Of a DNA stretch of 64,000 nt, positions 16,741 through 25,491 are shown in pieces. This DNA is from an uncultured Alphaproteobacteria bacterium (GTDB lineage: Bacteria > Pseudomonadota > Alphaproteobacteria > Sphingomonadales > Sphingomonadaceae): assembly GCA_903934325.1 (NCBI GenBank), contig CAIZNH010000023.1:1-64000 (forward strand), written 5' to 3'. Below the pieces are notes generated by a model, which saw only the letters and a list, made by a program, of their open reading frames with translations, ran no database searches and was not told the DNA's origin. Each line of letters opens with the position of its first letter. Positions within the stretch are counted from its first letter, which is position 1. Both the position numbers and the translations under genes were made by a program.

Positions 16741-17253
16741 TTATCCGTTTCGGCCGAATTTCTCGGTGAAGCCGGCTTCGTCACCAGCGCTCAGCAATTT
16801 GGCCTGTTCAACCCATTGATCGCGGGTGATCCGCCCGGCGAAACGGCCGAGCTGCGCGTCGATGCGGGTCACGTCCTCGTCGCTCCACGCGGCGATCTGG
16901 GCAAAGGTGGTGACGCCGAGTTCGCCGAGCAGCACCGCCAGCTTGGGGCCGAGACCCTTGATGCGCGACAGATCGTCTGCGGCGGCGGGGGCAGGCGCCG
17001 GAGCGGGCGCGGGGGCCGTTTCGGGTTTCTCCGCAGCCGGAGCCGCATCGATCAGCGCCTGATTGCGGCGCGCGCGTTCGGCCCCTTCGTCCAGCACATC
17101 CTTGGCGCGCAGTTCATCGCCGATCACCGTCGTCTTGCGATTGGCCCGCGCAAACAGCCACACGGCCAGCGCCAGCACCACAAGGCCGGCAAGGATGAAG
17201 GGCAGCAGCGAATCGAGATCGGTGGTGATCACTTGGGGCATCTCCGGAGCCAA
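16741..17253 (-). CDS. Membrane-anchored helix-hairpin-helix protein
   Basis: A 170-residue protein with one N-terminal membrane helix (about 14-34), a charged segment, an Ala/Pro linker (about 75-95) and a C-terminal helix-hairpin-helix-like domain beginning DDLSRIKGLGPKLAVLLGELG. That domain resembles those placed at the end of NuoE-like and ribosomal L21-like fusion proteins and is not proof of DNA binding. The function is unknown. A Met at 17241 is an alternative start. A GCGCGT/ACGCGC hairpin (17260-17283) lies in the short upstream gap. Confidence 0.8.
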   Translation of the reverse strand: MAPEMPQVITTDLDSLLPFILAGLVVLALAVWLFARANRKTTVIGDELRAKDVLDEGAERARRNQALIDAAPAAEKPETAPAPAPAPAPAAADDLSRIKGLGPKLAVLLGELGVTTFAQIAAWSDEDVTRIDAQLGRFAGRITRDQWVEQAKLLSAGDEAGFTEKFGRNG

Positions 17254-17301
17254 TGAGTCGCGCGTCCCTTAGCAGGCACGCGCGCCCCAGCGCAAAGCCC
17301 C

Positions 17302-18981
17302 TCAGCCGCCCTTCATGCTGCCTGCCAGCGCATTCAGGCGCAGGAATTCCTGCCGCCAGAAGTTTTCCTGCGTGCCGGCGAGCTTGCCGATATCGTCAAA
17401 GCCGAAGCCCATCATCATTTCGTCCCCGCGCAGCACCTGCCCGAAGGCGGCGACCGCTGCGGCAAAGGCAAAGTCGCCCTGCGGCAGGGTGGCGGATTTG
17501 AGCGCGGCAGACGGCACGGCCTGCTCGATCAGCCGCGAGGTATCACCGTCCGGCAGCTTGTAGCGCAGCTTGACGTTGGCGGCCTCGGCCATGCGCGCAG
17601 CAGCGGCTGCATCGGGCTTGTCCTCGTACCTGCGCGGCGCGATCCAGCCCTTGCCGCCAACGGGTACCACTTCGTAGATCGCGGTCACCTGATGGCCCGC
17701 GCCGATATCGCCCGCGTCCACCCGGTCATTGTCGAAATCCTCCTCGCGAAGCGCGCGGTTCTCGTAGCCCACGAGGCGGTATTGCGCGATCACGGCGGGG
17801 TTGAATTCGACCTGGATCTTCACGTCCTTGGCGATGGTGAAGAGGGTTGACTGCATTTCCTCGCCCAGCACCTTCTTCGCCTCCAGCGCGCTATCGATAT
17901 AGGCGTAGTTGCCGTTCCCCTTGTTGGCGACCTGCTCCATCAGGGCCTCGTTGTAATTGCCCTGGCCAAAGCCAAGCGTGGTCAGCGTGATGCCAGAATC
18001 GCGCTTCTTCTCGATCAGTTCGATCAGCGCCTTGGTGTCGGAAATGCCGACATTGAAATCGCCGTCGGTGGCAAGGATCACGCGGTTGACCCCGCCCTTG
18101 ATGAAATTGTCCTCGGCGATGCGATAGGCGAGTTCGATGCCTGCCCCGCCTGCGGTAGAGCCGCCGGCTTCGAGGCTCTCCAAGGCGCGGCGGATTTTCG
18201 CGGTGTCATTGGTGGGTTCGAGCACCATGCCCGCCGCGCCCGCATAGACCACGATCGAGACCTTGTCCTTGGGGCTAAGCTCGCCCGCAAGGCCTGCCAG
18301 CGCGGTCTTGACCAGCGGAAGCTTGTCGGCAGCGTTCATCGAGCCCGAGACATCGAGCAGGAAAACGAGGTTGGCAGGCGGGCGCTCGGCGGTCTCGATG
18401 TCATAGCCGCGCAGGCCGATGCGCATCAGATAGGTGCCCGCGTTCCAAGGCGATTTGGCGACATCGGTGGTCACGGTGAATGGCTGGCTGCGGTCCTTGG
18501 GCCGCGCGTAATCATAGCGGAAATAGTTGATCATCTCCTCGGTCCGCACCGCGTCCTGCGGGGGCACCATGCCTTGCGTCAGGAAGCGGCGGGTGTTGGC
18601 ATAGGCGCCGGTATCGACATCGACCGCGAAGGTGGAGACCGGTTCGGCGCTGGTCAGCTTGACGGGCGAGACCTCCTTGCCGTCATATTTCTCGCGGCCG
18701 AGATCGGTGGCGACCATGACGGGCGGGGCGTAGTAGCGGGCGGCGCTGGCCTCGGCGGCGACAGCGCCGGTGCGCACCCGCGATCCGGTGACGACGACGG
18801 ATTGCGGGGCCGGCATCCGCAATGCCGGCGGGGGTGGAGGCGGCGCAGGCGGGGGAGGGGGAGGCGGAGCGAGCGGCGGCGGGGGCGGCAGAGCTTCGGC
18901 CACCTTGGGCGCTTCCTTGGCACATCCCGCGATCACGGCACACAGCGCTGCCGCAGCGATCAGACGAGTTCCACGCATCAC
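17302..18981 (-). CDS. VWA-domain lipoprotein (YfbK-like)
   Basis: A 559-residue predicted lipoprotein with lipobox VIAGC near residue 20 and then a nearly pure proline stretch (about 32-53) that could span cell-wall material. A VWA N-terminal domain is followed by the VWA fold with a perfect MIDAS start LLDVSGSM near residue 210, TDGDFN later, and a C-terminal DUF3520-like region. E. coli YfbK is the named relative; the family role is unknown. It is transcribed alone, after a hairpin-rich gap. Confidence 0.88.
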   Translation of the reverse strand: MMRGTRLIAAAALCAVIAGCAKEAPKVAEALPPPPPLAPPPPPPPAPPPPPPALRMPAPQSVVVTGSRVRTGAVAAEASAARYYAPPVMVATDLGREKYDGKEVSPVKLTSAEPVSTFAVDVDTGAYANTRRFLTQGMVPPQDAVRTEEMINYFRYDYARPKDRSQPFTVTTDVAKSPWNAGTYLMRIGLRGYDIETAERPPANLVFLLDVSGSMNAADKLPLVKTALAGLAGELSPKDKVSIVVYAGAAGMVLEPTNDTAKIRRALESLEAGGSTAGGAGIELAYRIAEDNFIKGGVNRVILATDGDFNVGISDTKALIELIEKKRDSGITLTTLGFGQGNYNEALMEQVANKGNGNYAYIDSALEAKKVLGEEMQSTLFTIAKDVKIQVEFNPAVIAQYRLVGYENRALREEDFDNDRVDAGDIGAGHQVTAIYEVVPVGGKGWIAPRRYEDKPDAAAAARMAEAANVKLRYKLPDGDTSRLIEQAVPSAALKSATLPQGDFAFAAAVAAFGQVLRGDEMMMGFGFDDIGKLAGTQENFWRQEFLRLNALAGSMKGG

Positions 18982-19064
18982 AATTTTCCCCGCACCATTG
19001 GTGAGCGCGAAAAATCGATTCGGGGCCGTGAATAGCGACTGAACGTGTCAGGTGTCCTGTTTGC

Positions 19065-19167
19065 GGGGCCGCCTCCGCGGCCCCTTCCTCGGCGCTGTTT
19101 CAATCCCTGCGGGATTGAGCGCCTGCGGCTCGCGCGCGTGCGCTCGCGGCCCGTCCGGTGGCGGGCC
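19065..19167. repeat. Cluster of three GC-rich hairpins
   Basis: Three inverted repeats lie in about 100 bp. GGGGCCGC-CTCC-GCGGCCCC is at 19065-19084. GGCGC...TCAATCCC-TGC-GGGATTGA-GCGCC is at 19091-19123. GGCCCG...CGGGCC is at 19148-19167. They sit just after the flippase stop codon (minus strand), so at least one could be a terminator. The number of hairpins is more than a single terminator needs and resembles a REP-type intergenic element. Confidence 0.55.
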
Positions 19168-19177
19168 GAGGATCGTT

Positions 19178-20701
19178 TCAGGTATCGGGCGGGGCGTCCT
19201 CGGCAGCGGGGGCGACATTTTTGCGGAACAGCACCTTGTCCTCCTCGCCAAAGCCGCGCCGCCAGATCACCGCTGCATAGGTGCCGAGCACGGCGGGGAT
19301 GCCGAAGACGAGTTCGATCCACTCGGGCAGGTAGGTGAAGGCATGGCCCACCACCACGGCAGCCGCCGCCGCATAGACCAGCGCCCAGCGCCAGGTGGTG
19401 ACAGGCGCGCCCAGCAACCGCCCGAGCAGCAGCGCCTTCACCAGGCTCGACGCCGCCAGCGCCAGCATCAGCGCGCCCGCTGCCCCTGCCGCCTCGTAGC
19501 CTGCGCCGAGGCCAGCATTGCGCGCGGCAAGGATCAGCGCCACCGTCAGCCCCGCCTGCAGCGCAATGATCCCGACCGAGATCGCAAGATTGCGCTTCCT
19601 TGCGATGTAGACAAGCACCCCTTCCGAGACGACCGCCATCGAAGCGACCACTTCAGCCGCCAGCAGGAAGGCGAGCGCGGCGGTGCCTGCAACATAGTCC
19701 GGTCCCCACAGGCCCATCACCGCCTCGCCCGGCAAGCCCAGCACCAGCGCGATCCCCAATTGCACCGCGATGATCCAGAAGCCCACCTGCCGTACCTGCG
19801 CCGCGATGGCTTCCATATTGCCGATCCGCAGGTTCTTGGTGATCACCGGGGAGAGGATCGGCTCGAAGCTCGTCTTCAGTTTCTGCGGTAGCGAGGCGAT
19901 CTGCTGCGCGGCGTAATAGATGCCCACCGCTTGCGGCGGAGCGAAGATGCCGAGGATGAAGATATCGAGCAGCCGCGTGCCCCGCTCGATCGCGTCGGCG
20001 CCAACGATCGGGAAAGCCCGCGAGGACATCGCCAGCATCGCGCGCGCCGAGGGTACCCAGTCCTTGGGCAGGCCATAGGTGCGCAGGAACGGCCACAAGA
20101 CTGTCAGCAGTCCGGCAAAGATCGAGACAATGAAGGCCAGCGCCAGCCCCGCATCGCGCAGGCCCGGCACATAGAAGAACACGCCTGCCGCAATCGAGAT
20201 GGTCCACGGCTCGACCACCGCGCGTGTGCGGACAGTGGTGGCGATATCGAAGCGATAGGCTTGCGCGGCGAGCAGGATCTCGGTGACGGCAAAGGCCGGG
20301 ATGGTGGCGACCAGCCAGATATCCCACGAGGAGTTCATCCCGTTGGGGAACATCGGCTCGGGGAAAACCAGCAGCGCGCCCGCGGCTATGGCAGAATAGA
20401 TCAGCGCCAGCAGCATCCCGTCATAGACGAGGTTGGTCTCGGCCGAACGATCATCGCCCGCACCCTCCGAAAGCCGCTGCGCCAGCCCGCGCTTTTCGCC
20501 CAGCGAGCAGATCAGTGCGACAATCTCGATCAGCACCAGCGCCGAGGCGAACCGCCCCAGCGCCTCGGCCCCGTAGAGGCGGGTGGCGAAGATCAGGAAG
20601 GGGATGCGCGCGATCAGGCGCACCACGAAGCCGATCGTGTTGGTGCGCCCGCCCTTCGCCAGCGTGGCGAGATCGTCGTTGGTCTCGCTCTCTGTGCTCA
20701 C
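19178..20701 (-). CDS. Polysaccharide flippase-like protein (Wzx/MVF family)
   Basis: A 507-residue protein with about 12-14 hydrophobic segments, starting with the GFVVRLIARIPFLIFATRLYG first helix common in oligosaccharide flippases. It probably moves a lipid-linked sugar across the inner membrane for capsule, exopolysaccharide or O-antigen. No glycosyltransferases are next to it. The GTG start at 20701 overlaps the gpsA stop by 4 bp, so it appears translationally coupled to gpsA and tsaD. Confidence 0.82.
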   Translation of the reverse strand: MSTESETNDDLATLAKGGRTNTIGFVVRLIARIPFLIFATRLYGAEALGRFASALVLIEIVALICSLGEKRGLAQRLSEGAGDDRSAETNLVYDGMLLALIYSAIAAGALLVFPEPMFPNGMNSSWDIWLVATIPAFAVTEILLAAQAYRFDIATTVRTRAVVEPWTISIAAGVFFYVPGLRDAGLALAFIVSIFAGLLTVLWPFLRTYGLPKDWVPSARAMLAMSSRAFPIVGADAIERGTRLLDIFILGIFAPPQAVGIYYAAQQIASLPQKLKTSFEPILSPVITKNLRIGNMEAIAAQVRQVGFWIIAVQLGIALVLGLPGEAVMGLWGPDYVAGTAALAFLLAAEVVASMAVVSEGVLVYIARKRNLAISVGIIALQAGLTVALILAARNAGLGAGYEAAGAAGALMLALAASSLVKALLLGRLLGAPVTTWRWALVYAAAAAVVVGHAFTYLPEWIELVFGIPAVLGTYAAVIWRRGFGEEDKVLFRKNVAPAAEDAPPDT

Positions 20702-21699
20702 CGCGAACCGTCCTGTTCTGCCTTCAGGGGACGGGCCAGCAGCGCCTGCACCACCTCGCGGGCGGGCGTTCCGGCAAGCAGATCGGCCACCGCCATGGTG
20801 ATCGGCATGTCGATGCCTTTCTCGCGTGCAAGGCCCGCCAGCACCGGCGCGGTATGCGCGCCTTCGGCCACGGTGCGCTTGTCGGCCAGCGCCTCGGCGG
20901 CGCTCATCCCTTCGCCCAGCGCCTTGCCGAGCGCGAAGTTACGGCTGGAGGTGGAGGAGCAGGTCAGCACCAGATCGCCCAGCCCGCACAGGCCTGCGAT
21001 CGTATCGAAGGATGCGCCATAGGCTGCGCCGAAGCGCGCCATTTCGGCAAAGCCGCGGGTGATCAGCGCCGCGCGCGCATTCTGGCCAAGCCCGAGCCCG
21101 TCCACCACCCCGCAGGCAATCGCCAGCACGTTCTTCACCGCCCCGCCGATTTCCGCACCGATCACATCGTCCGAATAATAGGGCCGGAAGGCCGGGCGGG
21201 CGAGGGCAGGGGCGAGCCGCTCCCACTGCGCCGCACCGCCATGGCAGGCGAGGGTCACGGCGGTCGGCAGGCCGACGGCGACTTCATGCGCAAACGTAGG
21301 CCCGGAGAGGACCGCGATTTCGCTGCCCGGCGCAGCATCGGCGGCGACATCGAACATCATGCGCCCGGTGCCCGCCTCGATCCCCTTGGAACACAGCACC
21401 AGATCACGCGGCGGCACGGTGAGGCCCGCCAGCACCTTGCCCAGTACCTGCGCAGGCGTGACCACCAGCACGATGCCCAGTCCCGCCAGATCGGCAAGGT
21501 CTGTGGTGGCGCGGATCGTCGGGGCGAGGGTAGCCGAGGGGAGATAGAGCGGATTGCGGTGATCGGCATTGATCGCGGCGGCCACGTCGGCCTCGTAAGC
21601 CCACAGCACCACATCGCGCCCGTCACTCGCCAGCATCTGCGCGAGCGCCGTGCCCCATGCGCCTGCGCCAACGACGCCGATGGTCTGGTGCTGGCTCAT
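20698..21699 (-). CDS. gpsA: Glycerol-3-phosphate dehydrogenase [NAD(P)+]
   Basis: A 333-residue cytosolic enzyme reducing dihydroxyacetone phosphate to sn-glycerol-3-phosphate for phospholipid synthesis. The Rossmann motif [15 protein letters not shown] begins at residue 7; the LCSKGIE and [10 protein letters not shown] blocks and the catalytic Lys in [13 protein letters not shown] follow. The Met at 21699 is the start because it overlaps the tsaD stop (ATGA) and gives standard length; a longer frame adds 40 unrelated residues. Confidence 0.95.
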   Translation of the reverse strand: MSQHQTIGVVGAGAWGTALAQMLASDGRDVVLWAYEADVAAAINADHRNPLYLPSATLAPTIRATTDLADLAGLGIVLVVTPAQVLGKVLAGLTVPPRDLVLCSKGIEAGTGRMMFDVAADAAPGSEIAVLSGPTFAHEVAVGLPTAVTLACHGGAAQWERLAPALARPAFRPYYSDDVIGAEIGGAVKNVLAIACGVVDGLGLGQNARAALITRGFAEMARFGAAYGASFDTIAGLCGLGDLVLTCSSTSSRNFALGKALGEGMSAAEALADKRTVAEGAHTAPVLAGLAREKGIDMPITMAVADLLAGTPAREVVQALLARPLKAEQDGSR

Positions 21700-22769
21700 C
21701 CCTTGTACCCTGCGCCGCGCACGGCCTCGGCCTGCGGATCGAGTGGCCAGCGCGGGCGGGCCATGAAGTCGAGCGGGTCTCCGGTGAAACCGGCGCCTTC
21801 CGCCGCCAGCCGCTCGCACCCCGCCCAGGCGATCATCGCGGCATTATCGGTGCACAGGGCGAGCGGCGGGGCGGTGAAGCGCATCGCGTGTTTCGTGGCG
21901 AGCGTTTCAAGCGCGGTGCGCACGGTCTTGTTAGCCGCCACGCCGCCTGCCACGACCAGCGCGGGGAAGGGGCCAGCGGTGTCGAGCGCGCGTTCGAGCC
22001 GGTCGATCAGACATTCGACCGCCGCCTGCTGGAAACTCGCGGCGATATCTTGCGGCGTGTGCGCGCCGCTTTCCACCGCGCGCAGCACCGCGCTCTTGAG
22101 GCCCGCGAAGGAGAAATGCGGTTCCGCCGAACCCTTGAGCGGGCGGGGCAGGGGCACGGCCTTGGGATTACCCTCAAGTGCGAGGCGCTCCACCGCAGGC
22201 CCGCCGGGATAGCCGAGGCGGAGCAGCTTGGCGGTCTTGTCGAAGGCCTCGCCCAGCGCATCGTCGATGGTGGTGGCAAGGCGGCGATATTGCCCCACGC
22301 CCTCGACCGCGAGGATCTGGCAATGCCCGCCCGAAACCAGCAGCAGGAGATAGGGGAAGGCGAGTTCCTGATCGGCAAGGCGCGGCGAGAGGGCATGGCC
22401 TTCGAGGTGGTTGACCGCCAGCAGCGGCTTATCCGCCGCCATCGCCAGCGCCTTGGCGCTGACGAGGCCGACCATCACGCCCCCGATCAGCCCGGGGCCG
22501 GCGGTGGCGGCAATCGCGTCGACATCATCAAGGCCCATTCCCGCATCGCCCATCACCTTTTGGAGCATCGGCGCGAGCCGTTCGGCATGGGCGCGGGCGG
22601 CGATTTCGGGCACCACGCCGCCATAGGGCGCGTGTTCGGCCTCCTGGCTGGCGATGGCCTGCGCCACGATCGTCCCGTCGCCGCGCACCAGCGCGACTGC
22701 GGTTTCATCGCAGCTTGATTCGATACCGAGAACCAGCGGCGCGTCAGATGTGTGCGTTGGCCATCCCAT
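21696..22769 (-). CDS. tsaD: tRNA N6-adenosine threonylcarbamoyltransferase
   Basis: A 357-residue ASKHA-fold enzyme that transfers the threonylcarbamoyl group to A37 of ANN-decoding tRNAs, acting with TsaB, TsaE and TsaC. Signature [13 protein letters not shown] is near residue 15, metal-binding His residues lie in [12 protein letters not shown], and LVSGGH and [10 protein letters not shown] follow. It heads the tsaD-gpsA-flippase operon with 4-bp overlaps and is divergent from hemC across a 43-bp gap, an order common in alphaproteobacteria. Confidence 0.96.
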   Translation of the reverse strand: MGWPTHTSDAPLVLGIESSCDETAVALVRGDGTIVAQAIASQEAEHAPYGGVVPEIAARAHAERLAPMLQKVMGDAGMGLDDVDAIAATAGPGLIGGVMVGLVSAKALAMAADKPLLAVNHLEGHALSPRLADQELAFPYLLLLVSGGHCQILAVEGVGQYRRLATTIDDALGEAFDKTAKLLRLGYPGGPAVERLALEGNPKAVPLPRPLKGSAEPHFSFAGLKSAVLRAVESGAHTPQDIAASFQQAAVECLIDRLERALDTAGPFPALVVAGGVAANKTVRTALETLATKHAMRFTAPPLALCTDNAAMIAWAGCERLAAEGAGFTGDPLDFMARPRWPLDPQAEAVRGAGYKG

Positions 22770-22812
22770 CGCGCTTCCATCTAGTCGCTATGGGCGGTAG
22801 AGCAAGCACAGC

Positions 22813-23751
22813 ATGACTGAAGCAACGACAACGCCGCCGCGCCTGCGCCTCGGCACCCGCAATTCCCCGCTGGCCATGGCGCAGGCGGTTGAAACCCGCG
22901 CAAGGCTGTGCGCGGCGCATGGCTGGGCTGAGGACGAGGTCGAACTCGTCCCCGTCCTCGCCAGCGGCGACAAGGTGCTCGATCGCCCCCTGTCGGAAAT
23001 CGGCGGCAAGGCGCTGTGGACCAAGGAGCTCGACCAGTGGCTCGGCGAAGGGCGGATCGATATCGCGGTCCATTCGGCGAAGGATGTCGAGACCATCCGT
23101 CCGCGCGAATTCCACTTCCCCGCCTTCCTGCCGCGCGCGGACCGGCGCGATAGTCTGGTGGGCGCGGCGAGCATTGCGGCGATCCCACAAGGCGCGGTTG
23201 TCGGCACCAGCGCCCCCCGGCGGGCAGCGCAGCTTCTGAACCTGCGGCCCGATTGCAAGGTCGTCACTTTCCGCGGCAATGTCGCCACGCGGCTGAAGAA
23301 GCTGGCCGAGGGCGAGGCGGATGTGACCTTCCTTGCCGCGGCGGGCCTTGAGCGGCTGGGGCAGGCCGAAGTGGCAAGCCCGCTGGGTTCGGACGAATGG
23401 ATTCCGGCCGCTGCGCAAGGCGTGATCGCGATCGAATGCCGCGCCGATGATGCGCAGACGAGCGCGCTCCTTTCTGCGATCGATCACGCGCCGACCCGCG
23501 CCGAGCTGGAGTCCGAACGCGCGCTGCTTGCGGCGCTGGGCGGCACCTGCCATTCGCCGGTCGCGGTGCTGTGCGAGCTTGGCGGCGGCACGCTCGCCAT
23601 GCGCGCGGCGCTGTTCAGCCCCGATGGCGCCGAGCGGATCGAGGGCACGGCCAGCTTTGCCCCGGGCGATCACGCGGCGGTGAAGGCGCTGGCAGCCGAT
23701 CTGCTGGAGCGCGCCACCCCCGCCATCGCGCAGCATTTCAACGGGGCATGA
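22813..23751 (+). CDS. hemC: Hydroxymethylbilane synthase (porphobilinogen deaminase)
   Basis: A 312-residue enzyme that polymerises four porphobilinogens to hydroxymethylbilane in haem synthesis. The N-terminus LRLGTRNSPLAMAQ, substrate-binding SAPRRAAQL, and the dipyrromethane cofactor Cys in LGGTCHSPVA are all present. The stop overlaps the hemD start by 4 bp (ATGA), consistent with a hemC-hemD-mitofilin-like operon. Confidence 0.96.
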   Translation: MTEATTTPPRLRLGTRNSPLAMAQAVETRARLCAAHGWAEDEVELVPVLASGDKVLDRPLSEIGGKALWTKELDQWLGEGRIDIAVHSAKDVETIRPREFHFPAFLPRADRRDSLVGAASIAAIPQGAVVGTSAPRRAAQLLNLRPDCKVVTFRGNVATRLKKLAEGEADVTFLAAAGLERLGQAEVASPLGSDEWIPAAAQGVIAIECRADDAQTSALLSAIDHAPTRAELESERALLAALGGTCHSPVAVLCELGGGTLAMRAALFSPDGAERIEGTASFAPGDHAAVKALAADLLERATPAIAQHFNGA

Positions 23752-24464
23752 GCCTGCACCTCCTCGCGCTGAGGCCCGAACCGGGGCTTGCCGCGACGCT
23801 GGAGAAGGCCCGCGCTGCCGGGCTTGCGATTACCGGACTGGCGCTGTCGGAAATCCGCGCTCTCGACTGGGACTGCCCCGTTCCCGCCACCTATGATGCC
23901 CTGCTGATCGGCAGCGCCAATGCGATCCTGCACGGCGGCTCACACCTCGCGCGGCTCAGGGACAAGCCCGTCTATGCGGTGGGCGAAGCGACCGCTGCGG
24001 CGGCGCGCGCGGCGGGCTTTACCGTGGCGATGACGGGGAGCGGGGGCCTGCAAGGCGTGCTCGATGCGATTGCCGCGCCCTGCCACCTCTTGCGCATCGC
24101 GGGTGAGGAGAACGTGCCGCTGACCCCGCCTGCGGGCGTCAGTTTCGACGAGGTCATCGCCTATCGCAGTGTCACCCTGCCGCTCGATCCGGCGGCGGCG
24201 CTGCTGGCCTCGGGCGAGGCGCTGGTGCTGCTCCATTCGGCGGCCACCGCTGCCCATTTCGCTGGCGAATGCGACCGGCTCGGGCTGGACCGCGCGCGGA
24301 TCAGCCTTGCAGCGCTTGGCCCGCGCATTGCGGCTGCCGCTGGCGAGGGCTGGCGCGCTGTCCACACCGCCCCGCGCCCCGATGAGGCTGCCCTGTTGGC
24401 AATGGCGCAGGATGTGTGCCACAACCTCTCTTCCATTTCCCCGCACCCGGCGGACAGGCCATAA
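23748..24464 (+). CDS. hemD: Uroporphyrinogen-III synthase
   Basis: A 238-residue enzyme that cyclises hydroxymethylbilane with inversion of ring D. HemD proteins are poorly conserved. Recognisable here are ALRPEPG at the start, LLIGSANA, YAVGEATAAAARAAGF, and the later LLHSAATAAHFA and GPRIAAAA blocks. Position directly after hemC settles the assignment. I chose ATG 23748, overlapping the hemC stop; the open frame extends upstream inside hemC without similarity. Confidence 0.9.
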   Translation: MSLHLLALRPEPGLAATLEKARAAGLAITGLALSEIRALDWDCPVPATYDALLIGSANAILHGGSHLARLRDKPVYAVGEATAAAARAAGFTVAMTGSGGLQGVLDAIAAPCHLLRIAGEENVPLTPPAGVSFDEVIAYRSVTLPLDPAAALLASGEALVLLHSAATAAHFAGECDRLGLDRARISLAALGPRIAAAAGEGWRAVHTAPRPDEAALLAMAQDVCHNLSSISPHPADRP

Positions 24465-24513
24465 GCGTCGCGCTGCCGGGACGAACACAACTAGGGTCGC
24501 ATAACGGATCGCG

Positions 24514-25413
24514 ATGGAATCGAACGAGGCAGCCCCGCGCCAATCATCCTCCAAAAGAGGCTTGCTGCTGGCCCTGATCGCCGCTTTTGTGGCGGGCGGG
24601 GGGCTGGTGGGCTGGGGCGTTTGGTATGGCCTCAAGTCCGGTGGCGAGCCGGCCAGCCTTGCCGTCGATACCGCTCCGCAAGTGCCGCCGCCCGGCGCCG
24701 CCATTGCGCCCTCGCCAAGCCAGTCCGCCGATAATGCCGCGCAGGCGGTCAAGGAGGTCAGCCGCGTGGCCGAGCAGCAGGGCGGGATCGACCAGCGCCT
24801 TGCCGCTGCCGAACAGCGCCTTGCACGGCTCGATCTGCAAGCCCAGGCCGCCGCCGGCAATGCCGCGCGCGCGGAAAGCCTGCTGATCGCCTTTGCCACC
24901 CGCCGCGCGGTCGAACGCGGGGCCGAACTCGGCTTCCTCGCCGATCAGCTGCGCCTGCGCTTTGGCGACGGCTGGCCCAATGCGGTCTCGACCATCATCG
25001 AATTTGCGCGCAGTCCGGTGCGGATCGATAGTCTGGTGGCGCGGCTTGAAGGGCTGGGGCCGACCTTGCAGACGACCGACGAGGGGCCCTCATGGGCGGC
25101 GTTCAAGCGCGAGATGTCGGAGCTGTTCGTGTTCCGCCGCGAAGACACCCCCTCGCCGCAACCCGAACGGCGGCTGGAGCGCGCACGCTGGGCGCTGGAG
25201 CAGGGGCGCTACCAGAACGCGATCGACGAGGTGAAGGGCATGCCCGGCGCGGCCAAGGCCGATGCGTGGATCAAGGATGCCGAGCGTTACCGCAAGGTGA
25301 TGGAAGCTCTGGAAGTGATCGAAACCGCTGCCGTGCTCGACCAGCGCGGCGTGCGCGACGGGGCTGGCAACCCGGTGCGGCAGTTGAACAGCCCGCTGAT
25401 TATCGGGAACTAG
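24514..25413 (+). CDS. Mitofilin-like inner-membrane protein (COG4223 type)
   Basis: A 299-residue protein with a short cytoplasmic N-terminus, one membrane helix (about 17-39), a Pro/Ala spacer, a predicted coiled coil (about 75-120, EQRLARLDLQAQ style) and a helical C-terminal part. This is the layout of the alphaproteobacterial Mic60-like proteins encoded after hemCD, which are linked to shaping intracytoplasmic membranes. The assignment is from architecture and synteny, not from a catalytic motif. Confidence 0.8.
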   Translation: MESNEAAPRQSSSKRGLLLALIAAFVAGGGLVGWGVWYGLKSGGEPASLAVDTAPQVPPPGAAIAPSPSQSADNAAQAVKEVSRVAEQQGGIDQRLAAAEQRLARLDLQAQAAAGNAARAESLLIAFATRRAVERGAELGFLADQLRLRFGDGWPNAVSTIIEFARSPVRIDSLVARLEGLGPTLQTTDEGPSWAAFKREMSELFVFRREDTPSPQPERRLERARWALEQGRYQNAIDEVKGMPGAAKADAWIKDAERYRKVMEALEVIETAAVLDQRGVRDGAGNPVRQLNSPLIIGN

Positions 25414-25416
25414 GGA

Positions 25417-25481
25417 CGTTTTTGTCGCCTACCGCTTCGCTGCTTGAGGCGTTTTTGTCGCCTACGCTTTGCTGCTTGAGG
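25417..25481 (+). repeat. Tandem duplication of a 32-33 bp unit
   Basis: Two adjacent copies start CGTTTTTGTCGCCTAC and end GCTGCTTGAGG (25417-25449 and 25450-25481). They differ by one inserted base and one substitution. A degenerate third copy (CGGGCTTGGCCTAC) follows to about 25495, reaching the ubiH stop. The array fills the convergent gap after the mitofilin-like gene. Confidence 0.8.
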
Positions 25482-25491
25482 CGGGCTTGGC

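Noticed and set aside
24301-24899. Minus-strand frames opposite hemD and the mitofilin-like gene
   Set aside because: They are shadows with no start signals and no similarity, while the plus-strand genes fit a conserved order.
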